In this document: positions 36,662 through 54,984 of the stretch, piece by piece
Numbering within the stretch: position 1 is the first letter of the stretch
Layout of the letters: every line of letters begins with the position of its first letter
Assembly: GCA_013180625.2 (NCBI GenBank)
Contig: SNVD02004565.1
Coordinates: 1,922,001-1,986,000, forward strand
DNA length: 64,000 bases
Reading direction: 5' to 3'
Source of the DNA: Boswellia sacra
Taxonomy: Eukaryota > Streptophyta > Magnoliopsida > Sapindales > Burseraceae
Translations under genes and position numbers: made by a program
Notes under the pieces: model-generated
What the model saw: only the letters and a program-made list of their open reading frames with translations
What the model was told of the DNA's origin: nothing
The model's database searches: none

Positions 36662-39600
36662 TCAATTTTTACCGGCGTTGGCATCAGCATCAGCTCCAGT
36701 CTTCTTGGCAGGATTGTATACACTGAATTCACCAAATTCTCTTCTGCCACTGGGTAAAAACAGTGCTCACAATCAAACCCTTGTACAAATAACAAAAAGT
36801 TTCAGTTGCTACACACAAGCATATGTCAGAATTGATACGGCAACATCATAATTTCCATGTGCCTCCATACGTGTGACTAGTCTAATCACAAACTTATCAC
36901 ATCAAAATCAAGTTAGCATTTGATATTTTATGTAAGTAACATCGAAAAAGGATTAACTAATTTGTAGTGTCTTCTTAAAAACATGGTAACAGTGCATGCA
37001 ACTCTAAATCAATTGTAATTGGGCTATTTTTTAACTATGGAGTTAAATAAGAGTATTCTAGAATAAATCTGAGTAATAGCTTCATAATTGCAAGTTTGAT
37101 TCAGGTAAAGGAGGCTGGGGTGCAATGTATAGGCAATTCTTTGATTTAAAAAGATGATTGCTAACATATGCATTCGAGGGTAGCAGAATACCTGTGCATA
37201 ACATCCCAGCCAGCAGGTAGAAAATGAGGATGAATAGCATCAACAAAAACTTGTCTCCACCTTTGACAAAAATGACGAATGCCATCCTCTCCATATTCCT
37301 GCAATAGATGATCCACAACTTTTTTTCCATGTGGTCCATGTCCTAATAAAGATAATTTTGAATTATGCTTTCCTGTGTCACTTCCATCATAAATTGGACA
37401 AAGTAAGTCAGCCATTCCATTTGGTGTACTTCTACTCCCAGAATTATCATCATCATTGTCGTCGTCGTCGTCATCATCATCATTACCATCAGAATTATCT
37501 TTTGTATCAGAAATCACACTTCTTCTAGAGTTCATATTCTTGTGAATTGTAGAAGAGATTACTTGATCATTCCCTTTATTGCTTACATCACCTTCTGTTA
37601 CAGTAAAAAAGTTTTGGCATTCTTTCTCTCCAAAAGGTACTGTTTCAGTGGTAGATTCTGCCACACCTCCAGTAGAATTCTTTTGCTCTACGTCTGAGAG
37701 GTCAGTAGGTGTAGATTGTTTCATTGACAACCCTCCCTTCTTTCCAAGCCGCCTTCTCTCACGAGGACTCATGCCAACCAGCAGGGCTCTTTCCAAGTCC
37801 TCCTCAGATATTTCCCTTCCTCCGTAATATCTCATGACAATCTGCAAAAACAACAAATAAGTTCAATAGCTGAAAGAGCTTCCAAAGAACATATTTCGTT
37901 AGAATATTAATTACAACAAGTAGCAAAATAGCAATGCGCAAAAGATAGTTTTGGTTAATAACAAATATTAAATTCTTCTATGGCAATTCACTCTGTTATA
38001 GAATGAAACTCTAACATGGCCTCAGAACATCAGAGAATGGTAGTTAATGGTTCAAGACTTGGTAAAACTAGAGAATAAAGTCAACGTAAACTTTGGTCAA
38101 ACTGAGCAGAAATTTATCATACCTGTCTCAGTTCTTCACGACGGTTTGAAGGCATTCTTGGACCATGGCGCAAAAGAGCCATAGCAGCAGTTCGCAATTG
38201 TAAAGGGGATACACCTGCCTCCTCAAAGTTTGTCGATGAAGCAGAAGGCCCAGTTCTAACTTCTGGTTGTCTTGAATCAGCAACTTTATGGATGAAAAGC
38301 GGAATTCCAAATTCTGCAGCAATTTTTTTCTTATACTTCTCAGCAGCAGCATGAGCAACTTCATGACAGTCCACACAAAGTAGGACAATATCATGGGAAC
38401 GATGGCTTTTTAAATGCTCAGGAAAGTGCATTCTGTAGCATGAGGGAATTACTCTGTACCGTAAGTAGTGATTTCCTTCACCACAGCCCACACATATATT
38501 TTTCTTGCTTTGAATGTAAAAGTCATTGCCTTCATCTTCTGGACGGCCTTTGGGTTCAAAAAGAAGCATTATGGCAGGTGGGTCCTCATCAACAAGTTTT
38601 GCCAGCCCTCTACGAATATACCTGTAAGTTGACATAATTTGGCAAACTGCAAGATATTTAAAGCTGAAATGCAATTAAAATATAAAAATTTCTACCAACC
38701 ATTCAAGCTTTCTGCGGTCACAATAACAAAGCAACCGTCCATCATCTGCATAGATCCTACAATTGTGATAAACTGGAGATTTGCAGGAAAATTTTTGGAC
38801 AAAAAGCTGTCGTGAAGCCTTCCGAGCACCTTGCTTGGAATTTCTAACTCCATTTTGTTTGTAAACTGGTCTATGTTGAGCTTCTAGTTTCAGGTTACAT
38901 TTAGCCAGTAAAGCATAATTAAAAGCAGAGAATGGACAGATCCCATTTGGACCCAGACACTTTTGAAGAATTGCTAAGAAAACACTATCAAGGTTTCCTA
39001 ACTTGTCCTGGATCAGACTATGTAAGTCATTCAAATGACTACAAACAACAGGGGATGGAGATGGGAGAGAGGAGTTAATATTCAAAGAATCAGCATCTAA
39101 ATCAGCTTGAGCAATGATAGTGCACATATCCGCTGTAGTTGCTGGAACCTTATCTGCTAGAGCAATAATAGCTTGATCGGATAAAACAAATCTCAAGCTC
39201 TCATCATGCAAGCGAGCCTGAAAGGAAAGGCAACACATGGCAAATTTTAATCATTGTTCACACAAAAGACAGATAATACAAGAGATACCAAAACACATGA
39301 CAATGGTATCAGTAAATTACAAGTAACTGGAAAGTTGTTTTCAAAGAAACACAGCTGACAGAAACATATAAAAACAGATGAAATTCACTGCCCAACCTAG
39401 CAGTAAAGAAAAAAGCAATTCTAATGTAATTTCATGAGGCATCTAAAAAATCCAAAAATTATATGAATGTTTCAATAATAGAGTCCCCTTTAGCCTGTAG
39501 GTGAAATATTAACTTCCAATCTTCAGGCATTCGTGAAGCCATTCTCAAAATGAGAGCGAAAACAAAAAGTCACCACTTACCATTAAATCTCTCCAAGTGC

Positions 39601-42047
39601 ACAGTCTTCTAACAAGATCCTGAAACTGAATTTAAGAATAAAGGATTAAATATGATAAACATTTTAGAGACTTAGCGATGGACTCAATAAGTGCAAAATC
39701 AGGTATAAGTAGACACACCTGGGTTTCACAAGAAAGTGAAGAAAAACCCCCTTGACCATTTAAATGCCGGGAAACTATTGATAATGCAGCTGCTTCCCCA
39801 GGGAAAGCTTCAATCTCTTTGGTGTAGAGTTGAAGACAGACCATGTTTGAACGCCAACCAGCCTCGAGAACACAACTGAATTTGTCATCGGGGCAAGATG
39901 AATTTTCTGATACATCAATATATTTAGCATTTGATGCTAAAAAGATGGCAGATACGGTTTCTAAAGAGTAATCAATTTGGAATTGTGGCTAAGTAGGGTT
40001 GAAGCTAAATATTACATGCCTTGTTTGGAACTTAACTAGTTCCCTGAAACAGCAAAGTGACATATTCTAGACTGAACCTTCCAACAAACTATTCCTCAAG
40101 GATATGAACTCTCCTGAGAAATCCCATCTCCACCACCAAATTAAATAATAATAAAAAAAGAAACAAAGTTGATGGCCGTTTACAGGTGTATTACTTAATA
40201 ATTAATATTCTGTTGACCAGATGAGAGATCAAATCAGCAGCAGAGCATGAATTAAAAGCAAAAACTAGAATACATACCCATGTCCTGTTGTTTGAGCTCA
40301 GCAATCAAACATTTCGCAATATACAATAAATAGTGTGCATCTGTTTGAGCATATTGGACCAGTTCTGGCAGTAGTGGACGCTGTCTCCAGTCTTCACGCT
40401 ACAATGTAAGAATAAAGCATATTAATTAGTTTCTTATCCGTGATAGCACCAACTCTGACAAAATTTTCAAAAGATGACCAAACAAAGCAGGAATTACACA
40501 AGCAGTAAGAGATTCAGAACACCACACCTGTAACAATTTGTTTGTGGCCACACCACAATAGGTTTCAAGTAAGTATGCTAGTGATTTCTGTGGTTTTGAC
40601 AATACCTCACATGCCTACAATAAAATAACAGAAAAAAAAAGAGATCAAAAAAAAAAAAAGAACATCAGTCAGGAAACCGATAAATACTCTCTCTCTCTAT
40701 CTCTCTCTAAACAACAACAGCAAATGGCAGAGAATACCTAGCAACAAGATCTAACCAAAAGTAGTAGTTGAAACTTACCTTCGCAGTATCAAATAAATTA
40801 ACAACATAAATATGGAAATCTCTTTGTAACCAGATGATGTCATTATCAGCCCCATGGAATACCTACAACATCAAATTTTCAAGTCTATGACAGGAAAACC
40901 ATAAAACTACTTGTACCTTAATCATAATGCACTATAAACTTTATCTTCCATTACTAATCAGGAAAATAAAATAGTAACAGCATCTGAAATCATATCAATG
41001 ATGTCATAAGACACGCATACACTTCAATAATTTACCTTACAAATACCAGGATCAGCAAAAACAGGGCAAAGAATATGCATTTCATCATGTAATGCAATTG
41101 TGTCCACCAAATAGTCTTCAATCCCAGTAGAAATCTGCTCATGAAAAAACAAACGCGCAACAATGGTAGTATCAACTTGTCATATAAACATAACAGACAC
41201 TAATAATGCACTAACAAGAAAAAAAATACAAGTCAATAGAATACCTGTACTAGAGCTGTAAAACCAAGAAATGATCGTAGGCTATGTTGTTCGGTATCAA
41301 CAGCAAAAACCTTCTCTCTGCTCAATGTATTAGCAAGTTCCTCTAAGTGCGATTTAGTCTCAACCCAAACATACAAATCGCTCAATTTCAACTCCACATC
41401 ATTAGTAATAAAGTTGAATTCAGGTCGAGGATTCTGTAACAAAGCTGTAATCTCCACCTCATAAGGATGTGAACCTGAAGTTTTCTCTGCCATAAGCACC
41501 ACCAAAAGTAAAGATAACAATTTCAGTTTTCCCCTGTTTTAGTTAACAATAAACTATAGCAAAACAAAGCAATTTCAAAACTTTGAAAATTTAGCCTTCT
41601 GCAAGGCTTTTAACTAAGTTGACCTGAGTACATTCATTTCCTAAACTTCGACCTTTTTCATATAAAACGAGTTGTAGAGGAATTTGAGTTTATATACTTA
41701 GCTACTTCAAGTTTCCTACGAATTTAATTCTTCTTTTTCTCATATTTTCTGGACAACCAAACAGCTCATTAGCTTAATTAAAAATTAATAAATTTCGAAT
41801 AAACTACAACACTGTTAATAAATAAATGAAATGTACCTCTATTAGCGTGTTTGAACGGAGAATAGGAGTTATCAGCTAAAACGCGCTTAAAATTGTGCTG
41901 CGGCTTTGGTTCGGTGAGTAAATAACATGAACTTGAAGAGCCATTCAGCTTTCGTCGACGTCTTCGGTATTGCGAGGTGACGAGGATTGATATTGCAGCT
42001 AAAGAAGCAACAATGATTACGAATTTGATCTTGTCTTTACCTTCCAT
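36662..42047 (-). CDS. RRP6L3: DEDDy 3'-5' exonuclease, RRP6-like 3 / EXD2 type, membrane anchored
   Basis: Twelve exons in transcript order: 42047-41837, 41486-41245, 41134-41036, 40862-40779, 40614-40528, 40398-40278, 39960-39719, 39619-39581, 39217-38700, 38621-38123, 37841-37192 and 36749-36662, giving 959 residues. Residues ~8-24 form a membrane helix followed by RRRRRK, suggesting an N-terminal anchor. The exonuclease core has FAVDTEQHS (Asp134, Glu136), [13 protein letters not shown] (Asp192) and [11 protein letters not shown] (Tyr257, Asp261). An HRDC-like region follows at about 390-450. A Cys/His region (Cys591-x2-Cys594, ... Cys630-x2-CysHis) looks like an HNH-type zinc fold. The tail includes an acidic Asp run. 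Such enzymes trim 3' ends of RNA or DNA; the substrate here is unknown. A TGGGCC element lies at 42231-42236 in the promoter. Confidence 0.88.
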
Positions 42048-42839
42048 TTTTTTCTGTTTGTGTTGTTTTCGTTTTTCGTGTTCTCTTCTCTTCCGTTCTT
42101 GCTTGCTTGATCTTCGATTCGAAGCTCACAAGTTTTAACTGTTAATGGAGAGGGAAGTGTCAGCGGCGCGCCTTCGTGGGCCAATGCGTAATTAGTTAGT
42201 GGGCTTATGTCGAGTCCACACATTTCGGGTTGGGCCATGAAGGATGCTTTTGTGGACCCACCTTATAAAAAAGTATGTCGCAATTTGTTTATAACGTCCG
42301 AATCCTATTTTTTGTGCTACTAATAGATTTCAAATTCAGTGGCAATCATATATCCTCTTTAATATACAAAATAATTTAAATTTAAAATCAACTTGTATTC
42401 CTAATTCTTTTTTAAAGCAAAAACACAAAATTGATAAATGAACACACCATAAAGATGATTATTACAAATCCCTGTTGAATCGTAGATATTGAAGTTTCGA
42501 TCATTTGGCAGCATTGGTGTTTCATGTTTCGATTTTTTGACAGATAAATTGGAAGAGTGTAAACGTTTAATAACTCTAGATAGCAAGTACACTTGCGATT
42601 GCATAAGAAATCACAATTTTTTTTTAATATACAGGCAAGAACTTATAAACTCTAAATGAATTTGAGTTTCATGCAAATTAGATTTCTTTTCGATTGTGGA
42701 GAAGAATCATAACCTAAATGAAATCAGCTTCGCATAGACTGCAATACATTGCTTTAATTGTATTGTAAGTACATTCAAAATCACACGTGCACATTTTTAC
42801 CAAAAAATTGTGATAAACAAATAAAGAAAATGAAGTCCA
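42048..42839. other. Intergenic region, exonuclease promoter and RPL6 3' flank
   Basis: The minus-strand promoter of the exonuclease gene lies at its left side, with a TGGGCC site-II-like element at 42231-42236. The remainder is AT-rich 3' flank of the RPL6 gene with no ORF of interest. Confidence 0.5.
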
Positions 42840-45228
42840 TTACTTCTTCTTCCCTGCTTTTCCTTCCTTCCTTCTTATTACTTCATCAGCATACTTCACA
42901 CCCTTACCCTTATATGGCTCCGGGGGTCTCCATTTCCTAATTGAAGCAGCAAACTGACCAATGGCACTTTTATCATATCCGCTAACAGTGATTCGAGTGT
43001 TGTCTTCCACCTTCACTTTTAGGCCATCAGGGATTGTCATCCTAACTGGATGAGAGAAACCAAGACTCAATACCAAGTCTTTTCCTTCTAGCGTGGCACG
43101 ATATCCGACACCAACCATTTGAAGCTTCTTCTCAAACCCCTTTGATACTCCGACCACCATGTTGTCAGTTAGGGTCCTAGCAAATTGAAAAGGACATAAG
43201 ACTTGCAACTCATCAATTACTGAATAACACAATAATAAACTTTTGCTACAGTTTGCCCTGTTGCTGAATTGAATCTTTCCTATAATTAGGTGTACTACCA
43301 AAGTACTTCATTGCAATGACCAAAAACATCAACAACATGCAGAATAAAGCTTCGCATACTCTGGACCATTCTTACAAATGAAAGAATTGAGAAGAAAAAG
43401 ATCCTCTTAGAAAAGGTTGTGCTGCGTGCAGATAGCCACTTTAACCATGGATATTGCCTTGTGGAAAGTCTACCACGAAGAATCCATATCTAATTTATCA
43501 AAAAGTAATGTGTCCCACGACCATCAAGCAGCACCAATTTAAACCCTGATGCCATTGACAGGAGCAAGTATCATGCTAGCAACAGCACCTCTGGGAAAGA
43601 AAGACAACGAGCTAGAGAGAGTAGCATTCTTGAAATACATTTTAACATTGCTTAAAATGCAAATAAAACTTTTTCCTCGTTAGGTAATTCTAAATTGAAA
43701 AATGCTTTCAAACAATTAAATGCAGATAGTTTTTCTGCATGTAACAACAAGGGTTTTGCAACAGTTCTTAATTCTTGACATAATTAGTATCTTTCCAAAA
43801 AGATTCTAGAAGTATATTGGGAGAAGACCATGAATCATTGAACTAAATAGGAAAGTAACAAGTAGTTAAGGAAGACTTTAAACAAAACCAATTAAAATCT
43901 AGAAAATAAAAAGAGTCAAAGAGTAGGACCAAAATAAGGAAGAAATTACCTGAAAAGCCCATGCATTTGGTTGGCCCTTCTTGTTTCCAGAGCCTTTGTG
44001 ACCCTTAGGACCCCAGACTCCTCCTTCTCAACCTTCACTTCTCGAGGGTAAACAATGGCTAGTTCACCCAATGGACCCTTCACCTTAAGATCTTGGCCTT
44101 CTAATGTGATTGTCACATTGGATGGCACTTCGATAGGTTGTTTCCCTATTCTTGACTCCTTACATTCTATAGTCTTCCTCGAAAAGCCAACACGAGTTAC
44201 AGGAACACTAGAAACACACAACCCATTCCTCTCACCCAAAAACACCGACCTCAAATTGCTGCAACACCATAGGAAAACAGCTGCCTCAACTTTTAGATAT
44301 TACACTTGACTAATCAGTTTACGTTTTACACGAAATGAATATAATCCATAGTCAGAGTTCTCACCCAGAAGTAAAACATCAGTTTTTCCAAGAGATCTTT
44401 AGCCTGCCTACATGACTACACAAATTCAACCAATTATTTTTGTTTATTTGATCCTATCCTTCCCTCTTCGACGCATTTTATCAGAAACAAAATAAAGTGA
44501 GTCTTCCTTGTATATTGCTGATGCAAATTACATTGTCATATTCAAATTATTTTAGTTCATCTTTTGCCTATGAACATTGGAACTCATTATTTTTGCAGTA
44601 GTCATGCCATACCTACAAAGATACAGTATATTTTATCCAACATTGGACTTCACCTTCAGAAAGTACAGAAAGTCTGCGCGCATATAGAGTACCAGGATTG
44701 TACTCTTTAACATAATGAAACAATAGCTCTAAAAAAAAAAAAAAAACACACAAGAAGGCACACAAATTTTATAAGCATTTTGGAAGGAATTCTCTTTTAA
44801 AAGCAAAATCCTTTGCCAATATCTGCACATAAAAGCAAAAGAAGCACTTCCCAAATGCCAACCAAAATTTACATCCATGATTCAAAAATTTCATCTTTCC
44901 AAATAACATTAACAAGAAAACAGCCTCAAAACAAGAAAGCCCGAGTCAATTCCGAACACTAAGCGAGTCTAACAAATCCACTTCACAAAAATATAATGCC
45001 ATTTCATGAAGAATCAGATATTGCAAAATCCCCCACAAAAAATAATGACTACACAGAAGCAATTGTTACACGAGAGCAGGAGCAGCAACACAAAAACATA
45101 AAGCTGAATCTTTTACTCGATTGAAGTTGAAATAAAACCCATGTAAGTTACAAGTAAAAACGTTAACTTTAGCGTTTAGCAGCTCACCTGGTTCGGAAAG
45201 AAGAGGTGATAGAAGTAGAAGAAGCCAT
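42840..45228 (-). CDS. RPL6: Plastid 50S ribosomal protein L6 (nuclear encoded)
   Basis: Three exons in transcript order: 45228-45188, 44258-43950 and 43176-42840, giving 228 residues. The first ~45 are Ser/Arg/Val-rich with little acid, typical of a chloroplast transit peptide ([19 protein letters not shown]). The mature part is bacterial-type L6: [20 protein letters not shown], then [20 protein letters not shown], the repeated L6 fold, and the C-terminal [19 protein letters not shown] with a Lys-rich end. L6 sits near the GTPase-associated region of the large subunit. The length and bacterial-type sequence separate it from cytosolic RPL9/L6e proteins. Chloroplast rather than mitochondrial targeting is inferred from family resemblance. 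Confidence 0.94.
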
Positions 45229-45547
45229 TTGCGTTAAGAGGACTTGAGCATCAATCACCTTCAACGCTCCTGTTATCTTCAATTTTCAAGAAAGAATGAA
45301 AACAGGCTGCCTATCCAAATTGACTGTTATCCAGAGCAGGAACAGTATAACCATTTGCGTCCACAATGACTAAATTACCATTTTTAAAGTACCAAAGGCT
45401 GACTGTATCCTTCGATCTCTCCGGCTTAACCCATCACGGCCCAATAGGCCCGTTAGGCCCAACTTGATTGGGCCTTGGCAATGGGATTTTATCCGGCCCA
45501 TATTTCTTCAACTTTTCCACCCTCTAAACATGGTCTCGTTAAAATTT
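45229..45547 (-). promoter_or_regulatory. RPL6 promoter with a cluster of GGCCCA/TGGGCC elements
   Basis: Within 45438-45500, 210-270 bases above the RPL6 ATG, four site-II-type motifs occur: GGCCCA at 45438 and 45456, TGGGCC at 45469 and GGCCCA at 45495. Clustered site II elements bind TCP factors and are characteristic of plant ribosomal and organelle protein genes. Confidence 0.65.
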
Positions 45548-46739
45548 GAGAAAATTGAAAAAAAAAGACATAATTAGGAACCTTAGTTGAAATTTAGATA
45601 CATCTTGAAAAATTTTCATGCTATAGACATTTCTTGACAAAAAGACTCAAATACCCTTATATAATCAATTTTTTCCCAAAATCTTATTAATTTCCTCTTC
45701 CGACAAAAATAAAGAAAGTAAGTAAACGAAACAAAGAACAAAGAAACCAGTCATTTCTTCGTATACTTCACTGTCCGAAACAACTTCAATAGCTGAAGCT
45801 GAGCAAATCTGATAAGAACAACTTTACTTAATCTCCCTAATTGTGATTTATTTGGTTGTTATTAGCTAGATTTGATTTAGTTTTTAGGGAATTTGAATTC
45901 GGAATTTGAGTTTCCGACAGATTTGTGAGCTTATTTAGGGATAAATCGAGTGTTATATGTGATTTTTGTAGTTTGATGCGTGTGAAAACCGACGAAACGA
46001 GTTCTGAATCAAGTGTTATATCGGGTTGAAGAAGACACTTGATACTCGACAACTGCCTGTCGAGTCGTGTCGAGTTGTGTAATGTCAAGTGTCGAGTGTT
46101 TGTCGAGTGGTGAAATGTCGAGTGTCGAATGTTTGTCGAGTGGTGAAATGTCGAGTGATGTAGTTGTCGTGTGGCACTACATCACTTGACATTTCACCAC
46201 TCGACACTCGACATTTCACCACTCGACAAACACTCGACACTCGACATTACACAACTCGACAGGCAGTTGTCGAGTGTCGAGTTTCTTCTTCAGCGTGATA
46301 TAACACTGGATTCAGAACTCGTTTCGTCGGTTTTTACATGCATCAAACCACAAAAATCACATATAACACTCGATTTATCTCTAAATAAGTTCACAAATCC
46401 GTCGGAAACACAAATCTTGAATTCAAATTCCCTACAAACTAAATCAAATATAGCTAATAACAACCAAATAAATCACAATTAGGGACCCTCCACGTCGATG
46501 GGTGCTTCTCTCTACGTCGTCTTGCTTGATAGGTTTCGGTAATTTTTGTCTGAAGAGAGAGAGATGGATTTCGGTAATTTTCGTCTGAAAAGAGGGAAAT
46601 AAGGTTCTGGAAAAAATTGAATACATAAGGGTAATTGGGTTTTTTTGTTAAAAAAGTGTCTACAGTATGAAAATTTTTTTAAGATGTATCCAAATTTTAA
46701 CTAGGATCCTTAATTATGTCTATTTTTTCAATTTTTCCC
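45548..46739. mobile_element. Mutator-like foldback element (1.19 kb, non-coding)
   Basis: A long inverted repeat. The left end GAGAAAATTGAAAAAAAAAG pairs with the right end, which reads GGGAAAAATTGAAAAAATAG on the other strand. A 9-bp direct repeat TTAAAATTT flanks both ends (45539-45547 and 46740-46748), the target-duplication length of Mutator-like elements. Pairing resumes over ~45836-46160 against 46177-46484, and the turn is at about 46155-46180 (GTGATGTAG...CTACATCAC). The inner arms carry short direct repeats of GTCGAGTGGTGAAATGTCGA. The parts between (about 45700-45835 and 46485-46595) no longer pair well. It encodes no transposase. Confidence 0.85.
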
Positions 46740-46748
46740 TTAAAATTT

Positions 46749-48503
46749 CAATTAGGAAATAGTTATAAAGGTTCAACATTTATGAAAAATGTTATAAATA
46801 TGGGCAGTGAGTGGTTATCCTTTACACTAGCATAGTGGCCGCTATTATTAGAGAACAAGAATTGATGCTTCATGGAGCCTTTTAAGCTTTTCTGCATGTT
46901 GCATCAAATCAATACTTTATATATGCTTTCCAGTCACATTTGATGCCAAAACACGTAAAAATTCCCGTTAAGGACTGAAAAGCATATCTTTATCTCTTTA
47001 GAGTTTGGAATACTTTACTTGCGTATGGCAGAGTCATACAAAAGGCTGAAAGAGTTAGAAATGTTCTCCACCATGCGAAATTTGCATTAAAAAATCATCT
47101 TCGTTTGATTGTCATAAACTCATTACATTTGCTTTGACTTTTCCATTAATAAATTCATTCTCGCAAACTTGCAAGGGGCGTTGGCTGTTTGATACCGGAT
47201 TTACTTTGGCTAAGAATAGGATTCAAACTTAGAAAACTAACATTATTGTATTTGATTGTCAGTAAAAAAAAAGTACTTTTCAAGGATAAAAGAATTTAAT
47301 AAACCTACTAAACGCGGGATGGATGTTAGTTTCCCATTCCCATAGGCACAAACCCCCTATCAAACGGCTCCAATTATTTTTTTGGTAGTAATTTATACAC
47401 CTTATATAAGTACACCAATTTTATTATTTATATGAATGATACTGTGTTTGTAAAATAACCCGATAGCTAATATGAACAACATTCAAGAATAAGATATCAT
47501 ATCATATGAACACAAAATTAAAAAAAAAAATGGTGTTTTTACCTTACAATGATATATAACTAACTCAAGGACTTTTAACTTTAGGACTTTGATAGATAAC
47601 GATGCGTCAAAAGTTCGAAACTTGATGATTTTTATCAAGTTATATCAAAATGTTTCAGAACTTGATTAAATGGAAACTGGGAAACGCATGTATGGCATTG
47701 AAGCGCTTGTGAAAGAGTGGATAAATTACAGGGGACACATTAACATCAATAACTGGCCCACGTTTCTGTATCTGTCAGAAGATTTATATCGCTCATTCCA
47801 AGCCAAGATTGTGCATCACGTTCCCTGGAAGCACTATTCACCCTTTGATACAGGTATCTAAGTATCTTCTACGCTTTTGTCGTTGCATTGGTTGTTGTGA
47901 AACTCACAAAAACATTACATGCAACTTGCAACACAAACGAGCTACCAGGAAGCTTCGTGGGTCAACTTAGCGTTTTGTTCTCAGGGTCAAGTACAATATT
48001 ATTCTTAAATTGATGATAGATTCTAGTGTGAAGTCTCGTAATCCTCATGTTGAACTTACAGTTCTGAAAAATAATTTTCACGAGTCCAAATTCAAGATTA
48101 CGTATATGTTCATCTACCCTTCAAATAATTGATCGGCACGTATTTGTCTTCTCAATAGTTCTCATCAGACAACGTTCCTTTCGCTGATAAAGTCACTTTT
48201 TTCAAGCTTTGAGACTCATTTTTTCTCTGTTTTGCAAGTAGCATACTTGGTGGGAACTGAGTATGTGACCAAGATTCTGTCTTGTAGTTGATAGTTCACT
48301 GATGAAGTACACACAAGAAGTTAGGTGCCCTTTCATTTTCAATTCATGTTTGGACGGACTCCTCTACTATGTCCCTACTTGGTTGAAAATTATCTGGGTA
48401 TCTGTAAAATTTTACTGTTACCCCACTTTCGTGAAATCTTTTATGTCTATGAAGTCTTAACTACTGAACAATTTTGTGTTGTTGGGTTCATAATTGTCCA
48501 ACC
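46749..48503. other. Upstream region of the first GLR gene
   Basis: AT-rich DNA with no gene accepted. A 63-codon frame at 47670-47861 has a plausible composition but no recognised family and no splice partner. The last few hundred bases presumably hold the GLR promoter and leader. Confidence 0.5.
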
Positions 48504-53406
<4,903 letters not shown>

Positions 53407-54984
53407 AGGGAATTGGAGTTACCAAGTAATCTATTTGTAAAACGCAAAAGGTCACAATTCATTAAGCAAGCATGTAAAATTGTAAATATCAGTTTTGCTT
53501 ATGCGTGTATAAAATAAAGTTACAAATTCTTTCTCTGCTCAACATAGTGTTTTCAATCAGTCCACAAACGTTTTGCATGTATTTTTCATTTTAAAAGGTG
53601 TTTTGACTGAGCTGAATGCTGATATCATCCCAGTGTGATTGTTTTATTAAAATTTATTTTTATGTCTTCTCTCTGATCTTGACAAATGGTTGGTTTAAAA
53701 GACACGCCCCCGGCCCCAACAACACGTCACAACAAAGTCAAATCTGGTTCCGAAGAAATGAACTATCTGATTGAGTTGTTTTATTTGTTCTTTATTTTCT
53801 ATTTTCTCAACCTTTATTTTTAAATTTATTCAATTAAAAATTTTAAATCTTTATTTTTATCTTGTTAAACCTCATTTTATTTTAGACTAAACTTTGTTAA
53901 ATATTGTATAAGTTTTACAAGATAGTTCTGTTCAATCCTCTTTTTTTATCTCAAAATATCCTACTTAATTCCAAAACTAATTTTGATAGTCTATATTAAC
54001 TATTTATTATCATATATATTACTTGACTTTTATAAAAATATTAAATACAAAAATATTTCCTCATTCCAATTTAATTTGATTGCATATTGATGTTTAGTTT
54101 AGCTATTAATTTCGACTGATTTGGCTCAATTGATTTTTCTTTTTCATTATTTATGACTGTTTGAAGGAAACCCATAAACCCATTCTAGTAAACCAAAGGC
54201 ATAAGATTTCAAAGGTTTTTTTTTTTTTTTTTTAAATTCATTTGTTTGGCCTTGCCGGAAGCTTGGAACCCATGCTGTAACTTAACTTTCAGTTGCATTT
54301 GCTCCAGTCTGCTTGAGAAAATGTCTATCAATATGAACGAATAACCAAAAAAAAAATACTTTTATTAAATCTTTCTTGTCCATTGTTATATTTGTCTGAA
54401 GGTAATTTTATTTTATTTTTATCATGAATTGAAGATTAATACTAGATATATTTATGAAAGATAAATACAACTCAAATAAAGTTTGTTATTCAAGATTTTA
54501 AAATATATAAAACATATTTAAGATTAAAATATTTAAGAGATCAAATTTAAGACTTAAAACTTATAAATGTAATATAATATAAGTATATATTTTAAGATTT
54601 TGATTTTTTAATAATTTTATTTAAAGATAAAATCGTCAAAATATAAAAATACAAAAATAAAATCTTATAAATTAAAAAATAGAGGTTGAATAGAACTGCT
54701 CTATCAATTTTTCTTCGATATTCTTGGCAAAGAGGCTTATAAGATAATCCTAAAGCCGTCATCCCCAACGTCACGCAAAAAATAAATCAAATTCCATCTC
54801 CAACAGGCTTGGGGCAAGTCACAATCGCATGACTGATGACTCTAGGCAGACTTCGAGCGACTTACGGTCACACAAATCAACATCTATTTATGTTTCATGC
54901 AACAGAGAAATCCTAACATTCAAAGGGTGCGGCCACGCAATTATCAAATGCCACATCATCGTGTATGCTATAAACATAGGGAAA
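53407..54984. other. 3' flank of the first GLR gene and AT-rich spacer
   Basis: Contains an AATAAA poly(A) signal near 53514, a T18-type tract near 54216 and otherwise AT-rich DNA with no ORF of interest. Confidence 0.5.

Noticed and set aside
40685..40710. CTCTCTCT tract considered as a promoter or regulatory element
   Set aside because: It is an intronic microsatellite in the exonuclease gene.
45837..46482. Two frames of 83 and 103 codons on opposite strands with nearly identical translations
   Set aside because: They are the two arms of the inverted repeat of the Mutator-like foldback, not genes.
47670..47861. 63-codon plus-strand frame upstream of the GLR3.7-like gene
   Set aside because: Not part of any GLR domain, ends near a possible donor without a matching exon; too weak to call.
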